From Drosophila miranda (Eukaryota > Arthropoda > Insecta > Diptera > Drosophilidae), in the NCBI RefSeq assembly GCF_003369915.1, contig NC_046673.1, forward strand, positions 9,222,001-9,286,000: a DNA stretch of 64,000 bases, written 5' to 3'. The translations under genes and the position numbers were made by a program. How positions within the stretch are numbered: the first letter of the stretch is position 1; each line of letters opens with the position of its first letter. Below the pieces are notes generated by a model. That model was given only the letters and a program-made list of their open reading frames with translations. It made no database searches and was not told where the DNA came from. Shown here one piece after another: positions 37,572 to 47,698 of this stretch.

Positions 37572-38540
37572 TACACCCTGCGCTAAAATTTTCTTTTTGA
37601 AAATAAATTTAAAAAATAATAAATTAATATATTATATTAAATTTTATATGTTATATTTCGCTCAAAATAAATCTCAGCATTTATTTGTGTTATTTATGTA
37701 AATATATATATTTGTATTCTTTGAAACTACGTTACTACTGCTTTTATGTATCAATAACAAATAAAAGATAAGGAAAGCTAGTTGCTCATAGTCGTACCTG
37801 AGGGGGGAAGAAGACTTACGAAGACTTACTTGCGCTTGACTACGCTCTTGCAATTTATTTATCTATTTTTAGAATTGCTTATCTTAAGCCGCGAGTGTTA
37901 ATGCATTGATACTTAGTTTTTGGTGATTATTCTTAGTCGCGTTTCAAGATGGGTCGCAAACGTAATTGTATTCCGCGTAATTTTTTTACATTCCACGCGG
38001 AAAGTAATGTTTCTGAGTGTAAAATTTGCAAATTGACTTTGAGTGGAAATTTTGTGTGCAATCTAAAGCGGCACTTAGAAAAGGTGCACAAAGGCGAATA
38101 TGAAACCTTGGCCGAAAACAAAAAAACCGAAGTGCCCGAAAAGAAAAAGAAGTTTTCGGGGGTAATGGGGCAAGATGATGTCAAGAATGCCTGTATTGAC
38201 CTGGTGACTGCCGCAAAACATCCGTTTGCTGTACTAGACTCAAAAGGCTTTAAGGCGTTAACAGCTCACATATTTAGCGGCTTGGATATGCCCACTGTAA
38301 CTTCCAGAAATATTATGAGCTTAGTCGAGGAAAAGTACAGCCAAATTAAATGCGACATGGTCAAAACATTCAAAAACAGAATCCTCTGCCTTAAAATGGA
38401 CACGGCCATTGTCATTGTCAAAATTAATTTTTGTAAAATTAAATAATACTTATTAATTAAACGTATATCCGACAACAAAACCAAAAATAACAAAAAAATT
38501 TTAATGTATTTTCAAAAAGAAAATTTTAGCGCAGGGTGTA
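37572..38540 (+). mobile_element. Nested element with perfect 33-bp inverted ends and a BED-finger ORF
   Basis: The left end 37572-37604 (opening tacaccctgcgc) is the exact reverse complement of 38508-38540. Similarity may extend further outward with mismatches. The element is 969 bases and lies inside the Tc1-like transposon. I found no clear target duplication. The BED finger it carries suggests the hAT superfamily, but no hAT catalytic region is present, so it would be non-autonomous or internally deleted. Confidence 0.8.
37949..38446 (+). CDS. BED-type zinc-finger protein, transposase N-terminal fragment
   Basis: 165 residues. Near the N-terminus is a BED finger: ECKICKLTL then LKRHLEKVH, that is C-x2-C followed by H-x4-H. 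A Lys/Glu-rich linker and a short helical stretch (NACIDLVTAAKHPFAVLDSKGF) follow, resembling the start of hAT-family proteins, where the region after the BED finger often begins like this. The frame stops well before any DDE or hAT dimerisation domain, so it is a truncated transposase or a small derived DNA-binding protein carried by the element. Confidence 0.65.
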   Translation: MGRKRNCIPRNFFTFHAESNVSECKICKLTLSGNFVCNLKRHLEKVHKGEYETLAENKKTEVPEKKKKFSGVMGQDDVKNACIDLVTAAKHPFAVLDSKGFKALTAHIFSGLDMPTVTSRNIMSLVEEKYSQIKCDMVKTFKNRILCLKMDTAIVIVKINFCKIK

Positions 38541-38649
38541 GCTTTGTGGTCCTTTGACAAGGATATGCAATAATATTGGCAAACATTCTAACACAGAAGC
38601 CGTAAATTCCTGTTGAGTTTTATTTTAAGCGAAAAAAATAAAAATCATT

Positions 38650-38739
38650 GATAATCATTATTTTTGAGTTTTATTTTTTTTGATCAAGAATAATGATTAA
38701 TCCTAAGTTTTATCAAATTACTCAAAAATAATGATTATC
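38650..38739. repeat. Perfect 20-bp inverted repeat, hairpin
   Basis: Bases 38650-38669 (gataatcattatttttgagt) pair exactly with 38720-38739 across a 50-base spacer that itself carries further aataatgatta copies. Within the Tc1-like element, right of the nested insert. Confidence 0.8.
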
Positions 38740-38907
38740 TGTGAAGAAAATCGTAAAAAATCAAAAGTTTACAAATCATGGCGGCAATGCAGAGATTGTA
38801 CAAAAATAAAGATTTTGGTGTAAATAGTGTTTTTCTAGGTCCATTAAAAATAAGAGATTTTTTTATTTAAAAAAAAAAAAAAAAAAAATGATTATTTACG
38901 GTTCCTG

Positions 38908-39345
38908 CTTTTTGGAATCGGTTCTACAAAATCAGATTGGGATGTTTTGAGTCATTTCAAAGTCATGAGAACGAACCTTCGAATTCGGAAGTGATCAGAA
39001 TCTGAGTGAAGGAAGGATTCGTATGGATCGATATAATTAAAGGGGCTTGAGTATAGCTGTTATTAAATAAATACTTGGATTCATGAAGGCCTCTCATATT
39101 TACACGCCAAAAGGCTGTTTGATTTATATACCGATATTTGTATACAAAATTGCCTCAGTTTTAAACCATCACACATCGCAATCTACCGAAACAATCACTT
39201 TGGTTAGTGAGAATATTAGAGAACAGCGAACGTCGTTCTTCTCAGATAGAAACCCGATATGACGGTATTATATGAACTCTTGTCTTAGGACAAATGTATC
39301 AAAATTAATTAAATAATTTTTAACATATAACATATTAATCATATC
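38908..39345 (-). repeat. Right long inverted repeat of Tc1-like element
   Basis: Reverse complement of 36375-36818 with scattered differences; outer limit estimated at atcatat. Confidence 0.85.
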
Positions 39346-42120
39346 AGTGACGCGTTCCGAAACGAAGAAATGCCGTAGTACCAAAATATTGATTGTAGAT
39401 ATCAGACACATTTTTATCTGGTATTTTGGTAGCAGCTCAGCGACAGAATTGAATAATTCGTAAAGATCATTTTTGGTACAAAATGTTCTAATGTTCATCA
39501 GCTAATTTTTACCCCCGGTAAAACTAGGCAAAAATTCAACTTTCTTATTTACGCTTCGCACCAAACCGACAGATGTGAGGCTTTTGATATATATAATGAA
39601 CTAAAGTTTTTTTCATGGTGTGGTTTTTTTTTAAATTGTTAAACATATATAGGTACATTAATAAGGCGTCGTTAATGGTATCGTTTGTAAAAATTTATTT
39701 TGTCCAAAACCTCTGAATGCCGCATTTTGCTGTTAAATTCCTTTCTTGTTTCATTCATTTTAATCATTCTGTACATACCGTCGCACACAATTAATGTTTA
39801 AAAACCCCGATAATTGTTGTGCAAATAGTCTTGTAATAGCACGGGAATAAACCGAACTGGGTTTCGCGACCAACGCGTTTCAGCGCGAATGTGCATCAAT
39901 GTCTTTTAAAAGATTGGTTTTGATTTTACGCAAAAATGATTTAAACATTTATTTAGGCTAGCAGAGTTTGGGCAATTTTTCCGGATTTTTTTTAAAATGG
40001 TAGGATGCCTAAATCTATATATAAAATATTACGTAAATTTTATATAAATTCATCAAAATCGACAAATTGGTTAAAAAGAAATAAGGGTTTTACTTCACAA
40101 AAATTTTCTGTTAGTAGAATGGTTTAATATTCTGCAAGCAGATCATAGTTGACAAAACGGTCAATTCTATTCCCTGTTCAGGGCTTGTGAATTAATTACA
40201 TTCGAAAACTATAAAAACTGAACAGTATAGTTATAAGATGTATTTTGGCTATTAATATGATAAAGAACATTCTGAATTTATTCTGGGAGCGGCATCTGCA
40301 AAATTGATTCAAAATGCTGAATTTCCAGATATATACCATAAATTAACCGGATTTTTTCACTGTTTCGGCTGATTAAGTGTTGGTAGAACATTTTTTATTT
40401 CTAACAATTACGCGTCATAATTTTCCCAGTGTTAATCTAATGATTTTTATGGATTGAGATGAAAAAAGCACTCGAGGCACTGTTCAGACCAGAGGAAATA
40501 TACAAATAGCTTGACTTTAAAGAGGCGTTAAAGCCGTCCAAGTCAATAATATGACAAGCAAATCCGTATTGCCATCTGTACGATATTATTATTGCGGTTC
40601 AAGCCTATTGAATTCCAATAAGATTTTCCAGGAACGCAAGAAACCAATATGCTGTTAAAGAAATTTGTATTTCTGCCCATCAGTGATCACACTATTTTAA
40701 TAATCCAAATTCCAAATGTAAACGTCCTCTGTGTCAAGTTTTCCATGAACAAGGCGTCTACAGCCAAACTTTTTGCAAAAACTATTTTTTATGTGTTTGC
40801 TGTATGGTTGCTTATTTTCTGCTCATCAGTAATCACACTTTTTCCACATTCCAAGTTCCAATTTTAAATTTCATTTCCTTCAAATTTTCCGCGAGAGAGC
40901 AACAAATTTTTAATCAGTTGAGATGTGTGCAGGGCCTACGATTATCACGATGTGCCACATGTGGAGGATGATGTTGCCCGTCTCCTCGATGCTTATTATT
41001 TTTTCGTAGACATTTTAAGTTTTAAATTGTTCACAATGCTCCCATCGTGCATTCTGTCGATCTCTCTAATAAATATACGGGTATGCAAAAAGCAACGACT
41101 GATAACTGACACTCAAGTTCCAGTATATTTGTGTGTTGTAGGTGTTGTAGCATAAGCAATTAATGCTCACAATTATTCTATTCCTGGGCCGACGAATTTA
41201 ATAGCCATTATCAGGTGCATACCAAAAGCTTTCCGTGGCAGAAACAAATGTTAATTTCCATTGGTGTATACTTGAAGCTCTTCTCCCGTCATTGGGAAAA
41301 TTTAGCTTGCGGGTAATGCTGTTCCATACCAAAAATCGAGTGTGGCATCACATTTTCAAAGCTTAAAGCAGTGACGCATTTCAGAAATATCAAGATGTTT
41401 TGCGCCAAAAAAAAATATATATTTTTTAACATTTTAAGCGTAGAGCTGATTAATTTTTGTCTTCCTGCAGTGGACATCCTACCACATCCACTGTAGGTAT
41501 GGCGACCTCGCTGCGTCGAACTAAGTTCCTATGGACAGTGCACAGAGCGCTGCCGACTATTGATTTATAGCCGTCAGTTACTATTCACAATTCAGATTAT
41601 ATATATAATCTTTTGATTGACGTTACTTCAACATTTTTTTGCGAATCGAAAATAGTTGCGAATCGACTGTCAAATCGCAAAAGTGCGTGATCCGGTTGCC
41701 GCAAATCAAATAAATATCGCAAATATCACATAAATACCAATTTTTGTGAGCGGGAAATTCCTTTGGTCTGAGTTGTGCAATCTAAAAAATATGATTAGTT
41801 CTATAATTTTGCCGTTTCGGGTTGCTCGTAACTTCAAAATTGTGTCAATAACCAGATGGACGGACAAATGGACAAATTAATATGTCTATATTGGTATAAC
41901 CTTAATGGTTCCATTTTCCAATAATTCAACAATTATTAAATTATCGGAAGACAATGTGGTACAGATCTCAGAGACTATTAGAGCTAGAGCAACCAAATTT
42001 GGTATCCACACTCCAGATAAATCTCACTGTTAGTTTATTTCAAAATTTCCTTTCCGCCCCTACAAAAAACGAAAAATCAAAAAGCACACCGAACGAAAAG
42101 CGTACAAATAACTAGACGCG
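39346..42120. other. AT-rich unidentified sequence in transposon island
   Basis: No gene and no terminal repeats recognised. Short open frames with uneven composition (for example RAYDYHDVPHVEDDVARLL at about 40930) suggest old transposon debris. Confidence 0.4.
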
Positions 42121-42360
42121 GCCATCTTTTTATCTTCTCTTTCAATAATTTTTTTGGTTTGGTTGAACGAACAGCAAAAAAGCGACTGGTAGCAGAGAAC
42201 CAGCCATCTTTTTTCTTCTCTCTGAACATTTTTTGGTTAGGTTGATGCAAACGAACAGCAAGAAAGAGACTAAACAGTGATAGCAGAGAACCAGCCATCT
42301 TTTTTCTTCTCTCTGAACATTTTTTGGTTAGGCTGAAGCAAACGAACAGCAAAAAAAAGA
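42121..42360. repeat. Three-copy imperfect tandem repeat, 82-91 bp
   Basis: Units start at gccatctttt at 42121, 42203 and 42294. Each runs through a cttctctctgaac and ttttttggtta block and ends at acgaacagcaa. Confidence 0.8.
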
Positions 42361-43310
42361 AAAATCTTTTGCCCTTTGCACTGAGCCACTCTGATTATTA
42401 ATTGCACTGCCTATAGACACGAACAAACTAACCAATGCAGAGAGCACTAAAAACTTGCAAAATGAAGGATCAATCGCGCACACATATGTATGAAGAACTC
42501 CGACGCAAAAAAAAAAAAAAACCCAGCACGAGCACATAAAGCGACGACACACAGAAATTTTTTAGTAAATTCCCTCACAGGAGCACTAAAAGTCGTATTT
42601 TCTTTTTGTTTACCATGAGAACTATAGCAACAAAGACTTACCAGAGTTTTTCTTACTTTTTACAATTTTTCTTACTTTTTGCAGTTTTTCTGAACAACGA
42701 TGATTTTATTGATGCTCACACGCCAAAAGTAGTCAGTCAAATGAAAATGCATTTGTTTTCGCCGTCAACCAGTTTTTGAGCGACGTCGCACACACATAAA
42801 CAGTTCACATGTTCACATATGTGAACTGTGTGGCAATCCAACAGACTACGGCGAATTGAATTCGCCGCAAATGCCGGCACAGTATCCGATATTTTCACTT
42901 CTGCCGATAGGGCTGTTCTTTTGTACTGTATATGTATTCCAACTAAAAATATCGATGTTTGAGAAAAAACATCGATGTGTACACCCTAGCATCGATGTTT
43001 CTCCAGCTCTAATTCCAAAACTTTAAGACCTCCAAAGCGATAAATTCTGATTTGTATTCATTATTAAATTTTCATATATATTTTTATATACATAATTCTA
43101 TATTGAGAAGTCACAAAGAAACCCAAAAACAAAAAAAAAAGTATTTTGATATATTCGCAAACTGGTCACATTGTGAGGCTAAGTGGTGCTGCATACATAC
43201 AAACAAGAGCGACGGTACGTGTTTTGAGTTGGTATGCACATGCCTATGGGTGCAAATATGTGTGGATAGCCGCAACGGTGAAAATAACAGAATGGGTCGT
43301 GAAGGAGAAC
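42361..43310. other. Non-coding sequence with ATCGAT words
   Basis: No gene. Contains the perfect palindrome gttcacatatgtgaac at 42811-42826 and three atcgatgt words at about 42950-43005, followed by ccagctct. That combination resembles DRE plus motif 7 promoters, but no gene follows. Confidence 0.45.
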
Positions 43311-43323
43311 GTAAGTATACATT
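43311..43323. repeat. LINE target-site duplication, left
   Basis: gtaagtatacatt, identical to 45245-45257. Confidence 0.9.
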
Positions 43324-45244
43324 AGGTTAGGTTAGGTTAACCCGAACGGCCCTCAGCGGGGCCACGCATAGGCCAATCTGGCCCTTAGTTATCCGGATAG
43401 GGGGGGTGTATGAACCGTCGCGGGAGTGTTTAGGTGGTTTTAAAGTCCCCGAGAATCGAGGTGTTTTTAGCATAGGCCAGCAGTTCCTGTGGCGTCCTTT
43501 TGGAGGCATCTTCCAGTGATGCCAGCACTGGGGCGCCCAGGTATCTCCTCCTTGCCCTTGAGAGAGCCGGACAGTAGCAGATGAGATGTTCCAGGGTTTC
43601 GATAGCCCCAGGTTCATCACATTTCCTACAACTGTCTCTGTTGGTGATGCCTAGCTTAGCTGCATGTGCAGCAGCCAGACAGTGACCTGTAAGTATTCCC
43701 ACTAGCAATCTACAGTCCTTTCGTGGTAGGTGCAGTAGGTAGTGGCTAAGTTTCTCGTTGCGTTCCTTGCACATTATCTTCGAGGTTCTGCAGGTGGTGG
43801 TACTGTTCCACCTGCTATCAGTCTGTGTTCTAGCCTGCTTCTCTAGATCGCATTGCAGCGTTCTAAGGGAGACAGGCACGTTCTCGGTTCTCCTATTCTC
43901 CAGCCCGACGCCTTCCTTAGCTAGTACGTCCGCCGCTTCGTTTCCTTCGATGCCCTGGTGGCTGGGAACCCAATAGATCCGCACTGTCTTTGTCGTGCTT
44001 AGGATGTCTAATGCCTCCCTGCTCACCAAGACACTTCTGGAACTGACCGCGGACGACTGCATGGATCTTATCGCCGCTTGGCTGTCGACGAATAGGTTGA
44101 CCGCATCGTGTGCTCGTTCTGTTAGGAGAGCGACCTCCGCTGCTTTCGCGATGGCAAAAACTTCTGCCTGGAATATGCTGCATTGGTCCGGTAGCTTATA
44201 CGACAGCCTTATCTCAGGGTCTGTACAGTATAGGCCCGCTCCTACTCCTCCGTCCATCTTGGAGCCGTCTGTGTATATATTGAGGTGCTCAGTTTGGTCC
44301 CTTCCAATTTTCCAGTCTTCAGGTCCCAAAGATGTGGTTGTTTTGACGTCAAGGCAAGTTTGGGGGGTCATGTAATCAGTTGATCTGGTCATGTCCCTGC
44401 CAATTGAACTGTGCCCGTATCCTTGTATCGATAGGTTTCCTGATGCTATAAGGCGTTGTGCTGCCTTTCCCGCAATCAGGCGAGCGTGAATGTCCAGGGG
44501 GTCGATTCCGAGTATAGTTTCGAGTGCTTTTGTTGGGGTTGACCTCAGCGCCCCTGTAATACAGAGCAGAGCCTGTCGCTGAGTCTTTTCCATAAGCTAA
44601 TGGTATGTCCTCTTTTCAGTAGCCTGCCACCACACTAAGGCTCCATACAGCAGAGTTGGTCGCACCACCGAGATGTAGATCCAGTGCATTAGAGCAGGTG
44701 ACAGGCCCCATGTGCTGCTGAGCATCTTCTTGGATGCATAAAGCGCAACGGTAGCCTTCTTCACCCTTTCCACTACATTGGGCCTCCATGCTAGCTTGCT
44801 GTCCAGTACTGTGCCTAGGTATTTCACCTGTGATTTTGGAGATAGCCTAGTTTGGTCAATTTTCGGGGGGGTCCATATCGGTACCTTGTACCTCTTGGTA
44901 AAGAGGATGATGTCCGTCTTGTCCGCGTTGATACTGAGTCCTGCCTCTTCCGCCCACTCACGTATCTCCCTGAGTGTACGTTCCATTATGGAGCTGAGGG
45001 TCGATGGACATACACCCGTAATAAGTATGCTTATGTCGTCTGCATAAGCTGTTATTTTTGGGGCCTTCCTTTCAAATCTCTTAATGAGGTCGTCGACCAC
45101 CAAATTCCACAGTAGTGGCGACAGGACTCCATCTTGAGGTGTGCCTCTGTGTGCCCCCTTTACCATGGAAGCAGTGCCCCACTCCGATTGCACCCGTCTA
45201 CAACTTAGGAGGTTTTTCATCCAGACGTTGATTGCAGGGTGTAT
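43324..45244 (-). mobile_element. 5'-truncated LINE with RNase H (LOA/Bilbo type)
   Basis: Flanked by 13-base direct repeats at 43311 and 45245. Minus-strand protein runs from within the reverse transcriptase (ITAYADDISIL is the catalytic YADD box) into an RNase H domain (LNIYTDGSKMDGGVGAG, then FVDSQAAIRSM and IEGNEAADVLAKEG) and a C-terminal cysteine motif (CRKCDEPGAIETLEHLICYC). The 3' end is a short tandem TAACC repeat and not poly(A), as known for I/LOA-clade elements. RNase H plus this tail points to LOA (Bilbo/Trim in obscura-group flies). It is truncated at its 5' end inside the polymerase. Confidence 0.9.
43430..45244 (-). pseudogene. LINE polyprotein C-terminal part with one stop
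   Basis: One continuous frame from the 5' truncation to 43430, broken only by a single in-frame TAG at 44599-44597 between TEKRTYH and LMEKTQRQ. Otherwise intact for about 600 codons, so the insertion is recent. Truncation alone makes it non-functional. Confidence 0.88.
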
Positions 45245-45257
45245 GTAAGTATACATT
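45245..45257. repeat. LINE target-site duplication, right
   Basis: gtaagtatacatt, identical to 43311-43323. Confidence 0.9.
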
Positions 45258-45985
45258 CATTGCACATAAATAGTACATAACCTTCAGTACCAGTATCAGT
45301 ACCAGTACCAGAGGTGGAAGTTGGCAACGCATACGAACTTAACCAGTGAAAACGAAAGAGCCAGCTGTGCCCCTATGAAGTCGCATTAGAGCCAAGTAGG
45401 AAAGTACATTGATAGTAAGTATTTTGAAAGCACATAGTACATACATATGTACATACATTTTCTCTGTATGCACTTGTATGTGCATATAAGTACTTATGTA
45501 CATGCATACGTACATATTCGCGTTATTGAAGGGTAAGTAAGGATAAGTATACAAGGTAAGACTGCAAGATTTAACAAAACAGATTTTTATTGATAATGTA
45601 CACTTCATTGTGGCCATCAAGTCATACATACACACACAATACATACATAAGTAAGTATACAAATGCCACGCTCGGCCAGCGCTCGTTCACACATTGGCGC
45701 TGGGAAGAGAGTAGGTGCGTGTGTGTGTTCGAGTGTGGGAGACCGAGAGACCGCTCTCCCTCTTAAAACTAAGTACGTTTAAACGAAATAAAGAATCAAT
45801 AATAATAGTAATAATAGTTACAAAAAAAAACCACGCGCAATTGATCTTTCACTAACTCTATGTGGTGATCCCACTGTAGGACTTATATATGTACATAAGT
45901 CCAAAATAGAGATGATCTTCCGAAATTACATCTGCACGTACTTCTATAATGCACTGCACGTACTTCACATATGTAGGTATGTATT
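45258..45985 (-). other. MFS gene 3' flank
   Basis: Probably includes the 3' UTR of the minus-strand transporter; a minus-strand AATAAA (plus tttatt) lies at about 45588. Also an agtaccagt microsatellite at about 45285-45311. Confidence 0.5.
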
Positions 45986-47698
45986 CTACAGTCTACTGCT
46001 CTCCGCACCGTTCTGGCGCGCCGGAGTCGATTGTGACTTGTCGTAGCCGTTGCCGCTGGACATCTGCAGGTGCTGCGGCAGCTGTGTGGGACGTCCGTTG
46101 GCGGAGGGCAGAGTCGCTTCGTCGACGGTGAACACGGAGTTGTCATGTCCGTGCATGTGGCGGGTGTTGAGCACAGCCTCCGGATGGATCTTCGAGGACG
46201 ACTCGACCGAGGACTCTTGTCTTGCCGGCTCGGGCTTGCCCTCGAGCAAGAAGCAGGTTATGAAGAAAAGTATGGAGCCTGTAAAGGAATAGAGTAGGTG
46301 TTTAAAAATAAGAGGCACCGTCACCCTCACAGGTAAGATCACGAGTCAAAAAGTCAACTTACTAATGCCATAGAAGCCCGCGTAGAAGATCATGATCGAG
46401 CCACGATAGCCGAGCACCTTGGCAACGGGATCCACCAGAATGGGCAGATTACCGCCAATATTGTTCATCACAAACAGGAAGACGCCAATGGTCGAGGAGC
46501 GGACTCGGAGCGGGACAATTTCGACGACAATGGCAAAAACAATGCCAAACCACATTTCGGCGAAGAAGTAGCTCAGGCCGAGGGTGATCATGGCCCACAA
46601 TGGGTCGAAGTAGACCGAACCAAAGGCCGGCAATGTGGCAATCAGCTGGCTTACAGCCAGCACAAAGGCGCGTGATCGGATTCCCATCTTGGCGACAATC
46701 TTGTCGGAAACAATGCCACCAACGACCACACCCACGCTGCCAATGCCAATGGTGACCCCGAACAGCCACCAGCCTAGATCCACATCGGGGAAGTACGTGT
46801 TGTAGTACAGGTCTGCGTTGTAGGCGAAGGTCATCCCTCCACAGTGACGGATGGAGGCGGCTATCATCAGCATGATCATAGCGGGATTCTTGATCACCTG
46901 CCACAGGCTGATCGGCTTGCCGCTGGCCGTCTGTCGATCGACCTCGCCAATAGACTTGCGCTCCGGCTCTCGCAGAGTAGTGCCCGTGAGTGCCGCCACG
47001 ATCACCGCCAGCACTCCGGCACCCAGGTAGCATACACGCCAACCCAGATTCCAGAAGTTCGCTTTGGTGATGTAGCGACCCACGGGGAAGGCAATGCCGT
47101 ATCCCCCGTAAATGCCCCAGTTGAAGATCGCCATGACCAGAGCGCGCTTGTCCTCGGGAAAGATGTCCGACATGATGCCAGTCGCCAGGGGATTGCAGCC
47201 AGACTCCCCGGCGGCCATCACCATACGCAGCAGCACCAGTTGCCAGTACTCCTTAACGGTGCCCTGAAGGATTATCGCGATGCCGAAGATCACCGTGCAG
47301 GCGGTCAGCATTTTGACGCGATTGTACTTGTCGGCCGCAAAGCCCATGAAGACACCCGCTATGGTGAAGATCAGAATGAAGGTGGGTCCGGCAAGGATCT
47401 GGTAATCGATGCCCAGACCATTGTAGTTCCACTCGCAGTACCCAGTGCCGTTGAAGTCGAGGTCGTGGCAGCTGCTCTCGTTGCCCACCGCAGAACACTG
47501 CATTGGCAGCTCGTGGCGGTTGAAGAGGGAACTGTTCTGTTGACAGGCATGATCGCCGTAGTCCAGCTCTATGGCCGTCTGCTTGGAGGTCACTCCGATG
47601 AGATAGTGGCCCAACTCGCCTAGGATATAGCCAACGGTGAGTATGCCCAGCACGTACGAGTTGTAAAAACCGCTTAGTTTCTCCAGAATGGGTATCAT
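45986..47698 (-). CDS. Spinster-like major facilitator transporter
   Basis: Exons 47698-46363 and 46278-45986 join in frame to 542 residues with about twelve hydrophobic segments. Family signs: GFAADKYNRVKML (MFS motif A) after an early membrane segment, RMVMAAGESGCNPLATGIMSDIFPEDKRA (the GE-containing spinster-type loop) and GGIVSDKIVAKMGIR in the second half. An early extracellular loop carries an N-glycosylation-type, Cys-rich stretch (CHDLDFNGTGYC). The tail is hydrophilic and Ser/Pro-rich. Members export lipids, sugars or organic ions; the substrate here is unknown. An acceptor at 47724 precedes the ATG with open frame between (IPYNGLK), so a longer N-terminus from an upstream exon is possible. 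Confidence 0.85.

Larger units (their letters stand above)
36375..39345 (+). mobile_element. Tc1-like transposon with about 440-bp inverted ends
   Basis: Bases 36375-36818 recur as a diverged inverted copy at 38908-39345; long blocks match exactly (for example cctaagacaagagttca and gagaggccttcatgaatcc). The interior has a transposase remnant with the DESK catalytic motif and YVWR typical of Tc1/mariner proteins. It is interrupted by a second element at 37572-38540. Overall about 2 kb without the insert, close to long-inverted-repeat Tc1 members in Drosophila such as Paris or S. It is inactive: stops and frameshifts break the transposase. Confidence 0.85.

Noticed and set aside
43324..43340. 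TTAGG repeats as a telomeric remnant
   Set aside because: They are exactly the 3' end of the LINE, inside its target duplications, so they belong to the element.
44597..44599. LINE stop codon read as a true boundary between two proteins
   Set aside because: The frame is the same on both sides and RT and RNase H domains are normally one protein, so it is a point mutation.
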